Shown piece after piece: positions 1 to 11,939 of a DNA stretch of 64,000 bases. A program made the position numbers and the translations under genes. The DNA is from Harmonia axyridis. Its lineage: Eukaryota > Arthropoda > Insecta > Coleoptera > Coccinellidae. Under the pieces are notes generated by a model. It was not told the origin of the DNA and did not search any database. It was given only the letters and a program-made list of their open reading frames with translations. The stretch lies in NCBI RefSeq assembly GCF_914767665.1, contig NC_059504.1, positions 32,701,220 to 32,765,219 on the forward strand, read 5' to 3'. Within the stretch, counting starts at the first letter, position 1, and the number at the start of each line of letters is the position of its first letter.

Positions 1-434
1 TTCATTCTAAAAATCGCAATCCAAACTTGAAATGAACTAACGAAATGGACCATTGTGAAAAAACAAAGTGATATAAAGCATGTAAGGGTCAAATTTCGCT
101 TAAGCACACCTCTGTATCTTCTTAGCAATAAAAGGAATTTCAACAATCCCCTTCCACCACTTTTTAATGATTAATTTTCAGTCATTTCAGACTAAATTTC
201 AATTTTCAGCAACAAACAGAGATTACTCAAGAAATAACACTACTACTAGTCCTATTGAATAGAATTGTTGACAACTATATAATATTAGGTAAATACAATG
301 ACTTATGAATTGCCTTGAGGTTATAAATCAACCGGCGTTTTCATTGAGGTTATCTCCATCATACACATGTCCGCTTCGACAAAGACACAATGATAAGGAA
401 ATATAGCATTCACAAAGATTTAAAAAAAACTCAC

Positions 435-535
435 CTCTTTCGATGCTTTTGTCCAAATGTCCATCTACTTTTGCTCTAAGGGCGTCTAAATCGAAGGGAG
501 TGGCAATGCCATGATCAACGCTTCTGCTTTTACTC
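435..535 (-). CDS. Internal coding exon (exon 3) of an unrecognised minus-strand gene
   Basis: On the minus strand a pyrimidine-containing tract ending TTTGCAG precedes 101 nt that are open in one frame and end at a strong GTGAGT donor. The exon takes one base from the previous exon (AG|G, Arg), has 33 full codons, and ends after the first base of a codon (phase 1). The peptide includes SKSRSVDHGIATPFDLDALR followed by a charged stretch, and its composition is coding-like, unlike the flanking AT-rich sequence. Its phase fits the exon at 1328-1387. The next exon would lie beyond position 1. RSKSRS is a possible phosphorylation or 14-3-3 site (inference). I do not recognise the protein family. 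Confidence 0.72.
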
Positions 536-1327
536 CTGCAAAGACAAAACATGTTTAGCTAACATGGACATCGATCATGAATTCGGTCGATCAAAAGGTC
601 ACTTATCAATGTTTATTTTATTTCAGCTGATGATCCACATCAGAACAGAGTTGTTTTTACGTGTGAAGATTGGCTGCATTTATCTTTAATGTTATATTGC
701 TGATAAGGGATAACAACGAATATACTGGGAAGCAAAAGACCTTTTTGGGGTCATCAATATTTTGAGTTCTTTGTATCAGTCTCGATATTTGATAAACAGT
801 ATATTCATCATTTCGAACAAAAAAGTGAATGCTTGAAAATTGAACAGACGTAAGGGAAATTGCCCTAATTGGCAATATAGCAAATATAATATTAAAGTTA
901 GTTTATGAGTTTCTTTTATAATTTAGATTCAAATTATCTGCATCAATTTTTCAAATATTAGGTTTGAAATTTCAAAAAGCTTCGATTATACTGCACAATT
1001 TGCCAATAGAAAGAATAACTTTTTGACTTTCGGTACGGAAAGAATATTCATAAATCGATTCGCATGAATTCAGTTCGATGATAAATTTGAAATAACTGTA
1101 CAAATCGATTGAGTTGAATGTAATCATAAGGCTTAACAGAGATCTTTTTTTTAATTAATTTTTCATGAAAATGAGTTTCGTAAGGGAACTCGGTGTGCAT
1201 TTTTTTATGTTATCAATGTATTGAATTTTTCGGCCTTTATTAAGTATTTGTTGGGATTTCAAACAATATTTTTAATATATTAAAAACGAACTCTGTGTTT
1301 TAAAAATTTCGAGGAAAATGTACTTAC

Positions 1328-1387
1328 CTTAACCATGGAAAATTATCCTTTGTAACCCTACCGGTATCTTGAGATGCTCTTCTTGAT
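1328..1387 (-). CDS. 60-nt coding exon (exon 2) of the same minus-strand gene
   Basis: The minus strand reads a T-rich tract and TTTTCGTAG acceptor, then 60 nt, then an AAG|GTAAGTA donor close to consensus. Only one frame is open: one base completing a codon, 19 codons (SRRASQDTGRVTKDNFPWL), then two bases. It is symmetric (phase 2 on both sides), so it could be skipped without shifting the frame. RRAS fits the RRxS protein kinase A consensus (inference). It joins in frame to 435-535 downstream and to the exon ending at 47572 upstream. Splice-site quality and phase agreement are the evidence; no homologue is claimed. Confidence 0.65.
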
Positions 1388-3296
1388 CTACGAAAAGCAA
1401 AAAAAAATCATGCAAAACAAGCGAATTGAAATAATGATTGAAAAATGCAAACGAGCAAAAAATATGGCATGCGTGAAAAATTGAATCCTTTATTACTTGT
1501 TGATGGAGCATTTTATACGTATTCAAACATAAATGCAATTTGATTCATCTATTATAATTGGAGTTGATTTCCTGAGATCAACCTATTTGTCATGTTGTTT
1601 TCATTACCGTTTACTTTTAAACGATCAATAAATCATTTGAAGATTTAAAAATCTATAATCTTCTTGTTTTGAATTCTACATTTTATATTCAAAAGTACAT
1701 ATTGATTATATATTGAATATTTATTATCGAATAAAATTATCTCATGCGTTATATATATGCACATATTATTGCAACAATAGAACCATTTTCATAATCATTA
1801 TTTTCGCAAACTGTAGTTGATTTCTCATCAAAATTGAAGAAAATATCCTCATTATATCATTTTAAATGGTCGAAAAGAACTATTGCGTTACAAGAATTTT
1901 TTTGTAGACGGACTGACTGAGGTGAAAGAATATCCTGTTATTTCCGATTATAACTCTATCGATAGTGTTCTACAAAAATTAACACGTGGTTTCTTAATAA
2001 TGTGTTAATTAAAAATATAGACACTGCTTTGGAAGCGTTGAATATTTACAGAAGAAATAATTTGAATTCGTAAAAAGTCAAGGACTTTGCCATAATAAAA
2101 TGTGACATTTGGGGTATCAAGTAGGACCGTATAGATTTTGAGAGAAAAATTTTATATATTTCAATATTCTTCATATTTTGAGAATATGAATTACCTAATT
2201 TTTCAATTTCATAGATAAATTAAATAATCTCTTGGCAGAATTAAGTTCAACCCGGAATATATAACAGGATGGTCATTAGGCAAATAAGCCAAAAAACTCT
2301 AGTATATTCAGAATATTAATTTTCAAATTATTATTGATTAAGAATTATATTGAAGATTGCTGAATATATTACATTCATCAATGGTTTTCAAACCAGCTCA
2401 ATTTAATTTGAGAATATCCACGTGACTGATTAAGCTTGTGTCAGAACTTTTTCATTTTTATTGCATAGCGCATTTTCTCAACATTTCCAGTGATACGTAA
2501 AAATATCACTGAAATAACACCAACACCAGAATACACCAATCTGATTAATCAACTTTGATTTTTTTTTGTTTCTTTTCTTTTATATGAAATTGTGTGATAA
2601 TTGTAATGTAATTGTTCCGTAGTACTGATAATCTAACTGATCGAAGCACAAAAAACTTCATTAAAAAAAATTACAGAAGATTGAAGTTTTTTCCTAATTA
2701 TTTTTTAATTTTTTTTTGATTAATTTTCAAAGTAAATAGATCTTCAGAAGTAATGCAGGATATAATCTGGTTATAGAATAATTTTCAATAATCTTCTATT
2801 AATTTTAGTTACAGGGGTTCAAAAGAATCTCTGCATTATTTCAGAAATTCACCTTCACAGACGTCCACAGCAATGAATCGAAATGAAATAGAGTGGGGGA
2901 TGAGAGAAAAATACTATATATACCTAAGATTGAACTTCAGAAACTTGAAAGAAGATCCTGATCCTATTTTAACCATTTTCCGTTAACTTCAAAATCAACA
3001 ATCTGCCGATAAAAATAATCATTCGCACACTGCACCTGGAATCGAACGACCTTTCGAGGGATTCGATGGAATTAAACTAGTTCGATGACTACTTCTCACC
3101 AATATATAAAGTTTTCAGAGAGCATCCTGATGTTAATCATTTCAATTTTCATAGATAACCTGTTCCAGTCGATGAGAACGAGCTGATTCAGAGAGGAGTA
3201 TGATATGACGTGCGTTTTGCTATCTGCGAAAACGAGGATATAGACATTTTTGGAAATTCGCCGATTTTGGACCATAAAGAAGGACAATATCATGCC
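1388..3296. other. AT-rich noncoding stretch
   Basis: No open frame with coding-like composition, no recognisable repeat and no RNA gene seen. A GTTCGATTCC-like pentamer-rich spot near 3012-3026 lacks a partner A box. Confidence 0.5.
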
Positions 3297-3507
3297 AAAT
3301 AAATAATAATACACTGTTGATTTCCACAAAATTTATTGATGTTAAATGACGACAATTGTTTCGCTACACTGTAGCTTTTTCAAGTCGGATGCTGAACTTG
3401 AGTTCAGTTCAGCATCCGACTTGAAAAAGCTACAGTGTAGCGAAACAATTGTCGTCATTTAACATCAATAAATTTTGTGGAAATCAACAGTGTATTATTA
3501 TTTATTT
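3297..3507. repeat. Perfect 102-bp inverted repeat with 7-nt spacer
   Basis: Positions 3297-3398 are the exact reverse complement of 3406-3507, around a 7-nt spacer. Each arm contains CTTGAAAAA, a GCTAC/GTAGC mini-stem and GAAAC, an arrangement like the hammerhead-type core found in Penelope-like terminal repeats. A motif of the same design lies at 63361-63387 beside a Penelope-type reverse transcriptase. This is probably two head-to-head retroelement ends or a snap-back insertion. The absence of any mismatch implies a recent origin or gene conversion. Confidence 0.85.
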
Positions 3508-4160
3508 AAAATGAATTTCCATCAAGTGAAGACCGAATCAATCAAATAAATATCATGCCAATTCTTCTCCGACTTTCCTTTTGGTTTTTCTGATTCTATT
3601 TTGTACCATAAGGACATTTCATATAATGGAGGCTGCTTTGAATTAATTATAATCTTTCATTTATTTAATTTTTAAATCTCCCATTTATGTTACCGATATT
3701 CTGAAATATAAATGTAAATATCTTGAATTTGAAGAAATCTTATGCTCCGGAAATTCAATAAAGATATCCATAGTTAGCAAAATATAAGTCCAAAATATAA
3801 CTGAATGTTCAAAATTGGCATACTCCTTATCGATTAGTATTGTGATTTTTTCATAATGTTATATTACACATTTTAATCTCCCTAATTTATATTGAGATAA
3901 ATTTTACAATAAGTAGGTATCTTTATCGAAGTTCATCTCATGATTCTTAGCATTTTTAAATTAATTTCATTGAATATAAAAATATACCGTTTAAACTGTA
4001 TGATATAAAAAAATTCAGGGATTTTCAATAAGAAATTTCATTTTGATATTGAAAAAAATTAGCATATCTTAACAGAAGTCAATGGATGTTCATTCCTTTA
4101 TATAGAACCTTATCTTGTCCATGAAATTTTCCATCACCAATTCGCACATTTGCTACTATA
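3508..4160. other. AT-rich noncoding stretch
   Basis: Nothing recognisable beyond base-composition noise. Confidence 0.5.
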
Positions 4161-4164
4161 TGTT

Positions 4165-4590
4165 CTTGATAATTTCACGAATTCCATTATTATAAGATCT
4201 AGAATCGATTGTGGAGCATTGGTATATCTTTTACGTGGCCCCAAAGAAAAAGTCTAAATTACAAGATTTCTGTAGCCAATTGTGATCACCTATTGAAAAT
4301 AAATGTTATCCACATCAATATCTTCTGATGTCGGACATAAAAAATCATTAATCATAGCCTCCAAGATCGACGAGGAATCGACGGGTTTTCGTCAACACTA
4401 TTGCCGGCTGATAGGTTCTTAACGACAACCCAAAAGTGCTTTAGATTTGTGAACTGACTGCACCATTTTCGTAGTGAATTTTAACAATTTCAATGCGTTA
4501 TTGATGCGTATATCATTCCATTTTTAGTACTAGTACAATTTTTACTTATCAAATGTCAAAATCAAACTCGAGATCCGGGTTAAACTTCTG
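4165..4590 (-). pseudogene. Degenerate mariner-like (DUF4817-type) transposase remnant, copy 1
   Basis: The minus strand reads a corrupted WLQKSCNLDFFLWGHV, matching the conserved WPPRSCDLTPLDFFLWGYV block near the end of this transposase family. The N-terminal segment follows with a large internal deletion, including AAGTGCTTT (KALL-like) and the start-region matches. The same arrangement recurs at 14360-14740 and 49450-50110, where blocks align in the same order. Many stops and indels make it a dead fragment. In intact members the family encodes a DDE transposase with an N-terminal helix-turn-helix. Confidence 0.6.
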
Positions 4591-4659
4591 GTCATTAAAG
4601 AAATAATGTTAAATTGGATCGAAATAGGTCTAGATAAATTCCAGATTCAAAATAATACA

Positions 4660-4698
4660 AGCCTACACCATTCTCCCAACAAAGAATTATTGTGTAGG
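4660..4698. repeat. Short hairpin
   Basis: AGCCTACAC and GTGTAGGCT form a 9-bp perfect stem with a loop of about 21 nt. Confidence 0.5.
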
Positions 4699-4976
4699 CT
4701 TTCATAATTTTGGCAAACTTTGTTTTATTAATACAGAAGAATGATTTAAAAAAAAAGTTGATTGTGTTTGTTTTGATACAGCATAACCCAGACTTTATTC
4801 AAGAGGAAGTTGATTATTCCTCAAGAACCAAAACCAAGTGCAAGACCATCAATACCCTCGGTCATTAGTTGTTTTTCGCTTGTAATCGCTTCAAATAGCA
4901 GGCTGTACAAAATGAAACTTCTTATAAGAAAACCTTATATGTTTGGAAGTACTCGTACCTGCTGTAATAGTTACTT

Positions 4977-5077
4977 GGCTTACAAGGATCACAACCAAAA
5001 TGACCAATGGATTCGAACCCAAGACTTTCCAGCCCAGAGCAGAATCGTAGGCCCACCTTGCCACTTGAACATCAGCC
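4977..5077 (-). repeat. tRNA-derived SINE head
   Basis: On the minus strand TGGCAAGGTGG (about 5053-5063) matches an RNA polymerase III A box and GGTTCGAATCC (5009-5019) is a perfect B box. Their spacing of about 34 nt is as in tRNA genes. GGCT at the start pairs with AGCC at the end of the segment, as in an acceptor stem. A normal anticodon arm and a full 7-bp acceptor stem are not evident, so this is a SINE head rather than a working tRNA. The tail would extend toward about 4720 but its limit is unclear. Confidence 0.6.
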
Positions 5078-5186
5078 GGGAATACATTAAATTATACATA
5101 ATCGCTGTTGTACCCCCTTGGAAATGATTTTTTTTCAAACGTACAATAACAACGTCTTTTCTCGACTGACAGGATCATCGAAAAGT

Positions 5187-5242
5187 TCTACTTTTCCTCC
5201 GCCGGAGGGAAAAATACTTTTCCCTGCGGCGGAGGGAAAAGT
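5187..5242. repeat. GC-rich hairpin repeat
   Basis: CTTTTCCTCCGCC and GGCGGAGGGAAAAG flank an inner GGAGGGAAAAA/TTTTCCC pair. The result is a nested GC-rich hairpin in otherwise AT-rich DNA. Probably the end of a repeat; no family recognised. Confidence 0.6.
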
Positions 5243-7130
5243 GGTTGCTACGGAAACGATTAATTAGTTACTAAGGACAAGAATGAATAATTCTAATTCA
5301 AACGTCATTTTTATTGACCAAAGTTATATTTGAGATGTCTAAAAACATGGTGAATGCACTCGTCAATTTTTGAATGGAATGACATTCGACCAAATTGAAA
5401 ATATTAGTTTTAGTTCGTGGCGGCGCCGCAATGTCATACTTGTCATTTCCGTTGAGTTTGATTGGATACATTAATTAAAAACCGATACTGGCCAATCAAA
5501 AGCGATGTGTAATCGAGTATGATCGTGCAAAGTCGTGAAACAAAACACGAAACTTTTACTGGAATGAATTCAAATATTTGTAATAGAGAGAGTTTATTGA
5601 TATTTCAATTACAAGAATTGCTTCCATAGATCATAACTATAATGAAAGATATACATATAGGTACATAATGGCACAAACCTCGTAAATAATAAATAACAAG
5701 AATCTTAATTTGTTGATAGCGCTACCTACAGTTGATATAACGAAGCTTATCTAATATTCTCAAAATTCGCAAAACAAAAGCTAATCAGTTCATACACCTG
5801 AATTTTAGACATCTTAGTTATATTGTACAATTGATTAATGTTGCATCATGAAAATTGAAACCATATAGTAATGGATGGTTAGAATTATGTTCAAAAGTTG
5901 ATGGCTCAATTTGGTCAAATTTGTGAAAGAGAAAACCTATTCGATGTATTGTTGTATAGGTACTCTATCGATAACATAATATTGATTTTCGAAATCGAAT
6001 TATTTGAAATGACAACCTTCATTAAAATCTTTGTCAAGAAAATATATTCCAAAAAAATCTGAGGTTTTAGAATTTGAAGACATTGAAAAGTTTTTGAATT
6101 CCTCGATGTCAAGATATGTATATCATCCTTAATATTATCACATCTTATCTGAATTTTGGCAGGACATGATCATAATTTTGGGACAAAATTGCAGGTAATA
6201 TTAATTATCAGATATTCTGGTGCATTCAGAAGAATCGAGTTGAGCAGCATAACAATAAATCATTATCTACCTCTCACCTGCTAAATAAAGGAGAAAATAT
6301 AATATCCTTGAAATGACATGGAGGATGGAAGAGCTCTTTTGTTGCTGAAAGTTATGTAGAACTGCAGCACAGAAAAAACTGGATATTGCTAAAATTTTGG
6401 CTAGCTATATTCCTGCATCGAGTAGTCAAATTTTGAACGTTCCCATTATAATATATAATATAATAAACGTAACCACTTCATATCTGGATTATCTTTCAAT
6501 GCAGGGATGTATTATGCATTCTAATGTAACAATCAAAGTTTTCAATAATTGTACTTTCAAAAATATGGACTGAGAGTTCATTCAATCTTCAAATTATTAT
6601 AGAATGAATAGAATATAACAAAACAAATCTCATTTATTTTCATAAAATCACATATTAGCACAATTGCAGTAATTCTTCTTTGGTAATCAAAAATATAAGT
6701 GCATTAATATTGTTGTAAGAATTATAATTCTCTCAATCATTTATTCTGAACACTAATGACATATCTGCTAAAATTGTTAAGTTAGTTATATTACAATATA
6801 TTTCATCAATGCTTTTTGATAACTTATCCGTAAAGAAAACATTGTAAATAATATTCTTCATCAAAAATATTTCTAGTTATTTCAATCCTTTTGGATATCC
6901 AATGCAGACTGTTATTAAATATATAAATACTTATGTGTGGATTGTACATAATAGTATTTTCGAATCTTTTCACCCTGGAGAGTTCAACAGTTCTGCAAAA
7001 TAAATGTAAATAGTAGCCATACGAGATGTAATAATTTTGCTTGATTCTAGGAATTTCGATATTACTAGGTGTAGAGTAGATATTGTATTTGTTATTGTTC
7101 ACGACTTGACTTCTGAGCAGAAATGAAAAT
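5243..7130. other. Mostly featureless AT-rich stretch
   Basis: A small GC-rich patch with GGCGGCGCCGC lies near 5418-5430. Otherwise no gene or repeat could be identified. Confidence 0.45.
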
Positions 7131-7137
7131 AAACGAT

Positions 7138-7262
7138 GAAGTGACAGATAAATCCGTGACGGCTGACGGATAGTTCAATTCAACATAAAATAATAAAATG
7201 TAACCATGAAAGCTGTGCAAATCTGATATATTCTCGTACGATTTTGTTCAGAATTTGATTGT
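7138..7262. repeat. Dispersed repeat A, copy 1
   Basis: The order GACAGATAAA, CCGTG, AATAATAAAAT, ACCATGAAA, CTGTGC, CTGATATATTCTCG and ACGATTTTGTTC is shared with 27620-27735 on the same strand. This is a two-copy repeat within the window and has no coding capacity. Confidence 0.7.
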
Positions 7263-7434
7263 ATGAATTATGAATTACAAAACGTTTGAAAAAAAAATAG
7301 CATATTTCATTCGGAGTTGAAGTGACTTTTCATGGCTCGCTTAAATTCCCTAATCAGAAATCAGAAATGATATGAGGTCATCTTTTCTGATAAATATAGA
7401 TTTTACCTTGGGTCCACATGATGGCCGAAGAAGG

Positions 7435-7775
7435 GTTAGACGACGTCGGGGAGAAAGACGTGAACCTCAGTTTGATGTTGAGCGTCCTGTACTCCGGACA
7501 ATAGGCGTTTTAGTATGAGGTGCTATTGCACATGCAAGTGAGTCACTTTTAGTCTTTATTCGAGGAAACATGACAGCACTCCGTTACCTTCAAGAGAAGC
7601 GACCCATGTGAATCTTTTGCCATGGCCGACCAGATCCCCCGATCTTTCGCCCATAGAGCGAAGTTTGGGAGCTTGGGATAGTATCCCTCAAGAAGAAATA
7701 GACCATCTTATTGCATCAATGCGGAGACGTATTGGGGAGTGTATAGAAAATCGCGGTGGAAAAACATATTATTAA
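7435..7775 (+). pseudogene. Tc1-like transposase fragment with internal deletion
   Basis: The plus strand reads an arginine-rich run, then EPQFDVERPVLRTIGVLV, a stop where a Trp codon is expected, and GAIAHASESLLVFIRGNMTA. After a jump comes HVNLLPWPTRSPDLSPIE, then AWDSIPQEEIDHLIASMRRR and a natural stop at 7773-7775. WP-x-SPDLSPIE is the conserved region with the third catalytic acid of Tc1 transposases. The second catalytic Asp (FQQDNARPH) has been deleted. It is followed by an A-rich run. No flanking inverted repeats were identified. Confidence 0.82.
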
Positions 7776-7797
7776 CAATTAAAAAAAAAAAAAAATG

Positions 7798-10700
7798 GAA
7801 ACTGTTTTTTTCTCCAAATTTAAATCATTTACTCCTTGCTATACTTTCCATGTTTTACAAATAAAAAAAATCAAATTCAAACAGCTCCTTTTGGGTGTTG
7901 CAGTTTCTCTGTCAGTTAGTATATTTGAATGGTTTGCTCCCTTTCCACTGCCACCCAGTAGATGCAAAAGTCGCATAGTGACCTTGAACCTACACTCTTC
8001 GGGAATCTATTGACTTTTTAGCGCCAATACGAGCGCCACTTGGACTTCGATACGAAGAAATTCTCGACTATCAGGATGTTAAAATCACATTCCTGCATAG
8101 TGAAATTAGATGGCTTACACGGATGGCGTTCCGTTGTCGCGACAGAAATATTTTGGCTGTCCCGCAGTGTCAGCAACACACTTTCTATTTGCATATTGTA
8201 ACGTTGGGACGCTTGTTTTGAACTCTTCAGGAAGAATAAATACAGCAATTCAACATGATGGTTTATTGTTTCCTCCTTTATTACAGAAGTTATAGTCTGA
8301 AATATTCAAGAATTTATAACTCCGAAACTATTAGAGCTGAATTTTATGGATGATGACTTATGTGTTTATATCTAACTATAGGTCCCAATTTCATGATTAT
8401 AGTTGTAGGTTAAATGGCTAAATCCTCCAGATATTGCATAAAATTTAGTTTATCGATTTTTGACCTTTAAATTTAATGAATTAGATTCTCTATCTAGCAA
8501 CACTAGCGCTGTATGGCGATTTTTAACCAAAATTTGATGGAAAAAGGTTTTGCAGTTTTTTCAAATGAATGTAACGTACTTCTAGCATCCATCAAAAGTA
8601 ATCAAGCTTTTTGTTGGAGAATGTTTCCACTCTACTTGATATTTCAATTGTGATCATTCTTTTCTTTCCCCAAGGATGGTATCATGGGCTGAGCATGTCC
8701 TGGAGGAAAAAAAGTTTGGGATATGAATCCACCCTTTCAACGGCAAACTCATCAAATAATCATATTGAGTTAATGATGGACGTCAGTTTTTGAGACAGAA
8801 GAATGTTAATTTAATTAATCAATAAAGGCGTCATTTTTCATGACGAATTACGAAACCTTTTCCAATGATTCCTTCAATGACCTAGAGAACACCACAGGAA
8901 ATAGAAATAATAAAAATAAAAAATTGTTCAACATTTTTCTCTTCCGAGCAATAAATATCATGAACTACATAGAAATATTACATCACCGGTGGTGAATTAA
9001 CATATTCATGAACCAGTGGGAATAATAGACAAATGGAAGATTAGATTCTCGATAATAACTCACAGTACCTTAATTATGCTTTAAGCGTGCAGATAAGCCT
9101 CTATTGGACATAGAAGACATATATAATCTTGTATGCGAGAGCCACCTCTGCAAAATTAACTCGTGATCAATAACGTGTCTTCACAAGAACGTGATCTAAA
9201 ACCACGTGTGTGAGGCTAGATCGAGGGCTAGATATGTCATCCAGTCAGTGGCGTAGGTCAATACGGTTTGTTCAAAAAATTTAAAGAACCAATGCCTTGT
9301 TAAAGATTTATTGGAATAGTGGGATCTCAGATAACTAGTTCGAACGATTTGAATAAAAAATATAAAAAATGCTTGTTACTTTTATGATTTGACAATTGAC
9401 ATTATTTTCCTGAATATTTAAAGAGTATGGAGATGATAATCTGATTCGCAAAGTTAGTAGTGATGAGGATGATACGAGATTTTGTCTTATCTAGTTTAAA
9501 AATTTGGATTCTCGTCTTCGAGGTTTTGAGATTCATAGATCTGCAGGTTTTGTTAAGCTATCAGATCAAATCATTATCATCTCTATGGTTTTAGCTTCAC
9601 CAACTAGCTAGTATTATCTATCTCAATTTGATACAATTTTCATAGACATTCATATACCTAGTGCCTAGCAAGCCGAACACCCAGTATATAATTTTTATTT
9701 TCAATGAGTTTTTGTATATAAGTTTAACATCACAAAAACAACCCTAAAATTATTTTTAAGCCTATAACTTTCGTATTTTGCCTTTTTTGGATTTTAGCTT
9801 CTTCAGATTTCAGTTTCTGCGAACCAAAACGTATAATAGTAATTTATATATTCAAAAAGTGCAAATGGAATAACTGTCATTTAATTTCGAGTGAATCATT
9901 TGCTTGATACCACCCTCCAAATATTTGTGTGGATTATTACTAAAATCAAATTATTTTTACAGGGTGTCGTGTTTCTATGTACCTTAGTATATGAACAAAT
10001 TAGATCTATCAATTTAATTCCAGTAGAAAACTGCAATTCTGATCTGAAGACGACAAATAGATGTGTTATCTCTGATAGGATAACCATATAAAAAAAAACC
10101 CGACCTTCTAATAAAAAATAACAAGACATTATAGGAAAATCTGATTTTATCAGATCAGATATGTTTTTCATGCAACTGAATTCTATTAATATTCTTCGAA
10201 TATCACCTGCTAAACATATCAATATCAAAAATCAGACAAATGGAAAATTTCGAGTATGAAAAATTCGAATTATTATTCTCAATCAGTTGTAGATAAGTTA
10301 AGTAAACTGATAAAACCGTATGATGAGAGTTCAAAACTCTTTAGTAACTAGGGCAGGTTGACAGAATACTTCAAAAGTAAGTTCTATCACGATTCTATCC
10401 ATAAGTTCAATCCAGTTTAGTGATTCTGAAGTTCATGACGAGGAAGCGAAGGTGGCTTTGGAATTTGATCAGATTATTTGGGAAAGAGGGATTACTCAGA
10501 GTATTGAATAATTTAGTTTTTTGTAATCAGTATAAACATGTAATTTTTCAGTTTACGTTTTGATGTATGAATTGAATAGAAGCTTCTATTCACATGAATT
10601 TAATCGGTTGTTAAAATGAGTAGAGAAATCGGACTTTCAAAACTCATTCTAACTGAACTAAATAACACAAAAAATTATAAATTAGAAGGGGGAAATAGGA

Positions 10701-11630
10701 ATACGGTCTGCAGACTTCGTTACTCATTATTTTAGATTATCAGTCTGTCGACAAACATGGCAGTATTTCCAATCAAAACTGTTGAAAATTTGCAGTTTTG
10801 TATTTAATCGAAAATATATCTATTTTGCTGAGAAACTCAAATAAGCTTTGGGATCCTTTATCATTTTGATATCGCTCAGAAGAGTTGAAAAATGAAATGG
10901 TTAGAATATGAAGATGTTCTTTGCCATACTTTATGCAATAAATAAGATTTATAGATCACATAAAAACTACATCAGCATGTTCTCACTGCATATCTACCTT
11001 TTTGACTGCGAAATGTATGGTACCGTTGATCCATAAGTCATCGAACATATAAATGGGGACAGATATTATTCGCCTTTGATAAATAAGAATTGAACTCCAT
11101 CACACTCAGTATATTTCACTTCGATGTATAAAAGAATGTGAAGACAAAAAATGTTATATTTTTATCAACAAAGTTTTTTGTCTTTCATTAATTGATGACT
11201 GTACTTGCTTCGTAAGTAGCATTAATTGAAAATAATGATCTTTCTCGTCTGTTGGACATACGATCAAGTACTTTTTCTAGGTTGTCATCGAGTTTCAAAA
11301 GCAGCACCATTAAATTCCATCAAATCCTCATGGTGGGTGTTCTTTTTACTTCTAGTGTTCATAACAAAAAATAAAACTCTAATGCTTACAAAAACTCCCA
11401 TTTTCTTTTGAATAGATTGGAAAAGTTCAACTGGCGAGGTCAGAAACATACATCGATTTCAACTCAATAACATATCAGGCGTTGAATCTGCCTCAATTCA
11501 CAAAAAAAAAGAACCCTGAAACCATTGATTGAAATATCGGTACTGAAAGATGTTTTCACGTCAATCAAGAACGCTGATCGAAAATTGAAGGTCACCGGTA
11601 AAAATATGATATTGTGGCAATCATGCCTGC
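7798..11630. other. Noncoding stretch with no assigned element
   Basis: 8015-8290 is somewhat richer in GC and CpG than its surroundings and has a 61-codon plus-strand frame (8110-8295). That frame has no recognisable domain, and I do not call it a gene. The rest is AT-rich with no visible repeat. Confidence 0.4.
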
Positions 11631-11939
11631 CTGATCTAAATGAGAAAACGGTTTGATGGGCGTTTATTTTCGTTGTGGAATAAAACATCGGTTGAAATGA
11701 AGGTCGAAAAAAAGTAAAAAATATGAGTTGAAATTATATTCACTGTTGAAATTGATATCTTTCATTAAGTGAAAAGAAGTTTTCTGATCTAAATGAGAAA
11801 ACGGTTTGATGGGCGTTTATTTTCGTTGTGGAATAAAACATCGGTTGAAATGAAGGTCGAAAAAAAAGTAAAAAATATGAGTTGAAATTATATTCACTGT
11901 TGAAATTGATATCTTTCATTAAGTGAAAAGAAGTTTTCT
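11631..11939. repeat. Tandem duplication of a 154-bp unit
   Basis: CTGATCTAAATGAGAAAACG begins at 11631 and again at 11784, and the copies run to 11785 and 11939. They differ essentially by one A in a homopolymer, so the duplication is young. Confidence 0.9.

Noticed and set aside
3012..3026. B-box-like GTTCGATTCC on the minus strand
   Set aside because: No A box at tRNA-like spacing and no cloverleaf.
4810..5127. 105-codon plus-strand frame
   Set aside because: Runs antisense through the tRNA-derived SINE head; no domain.
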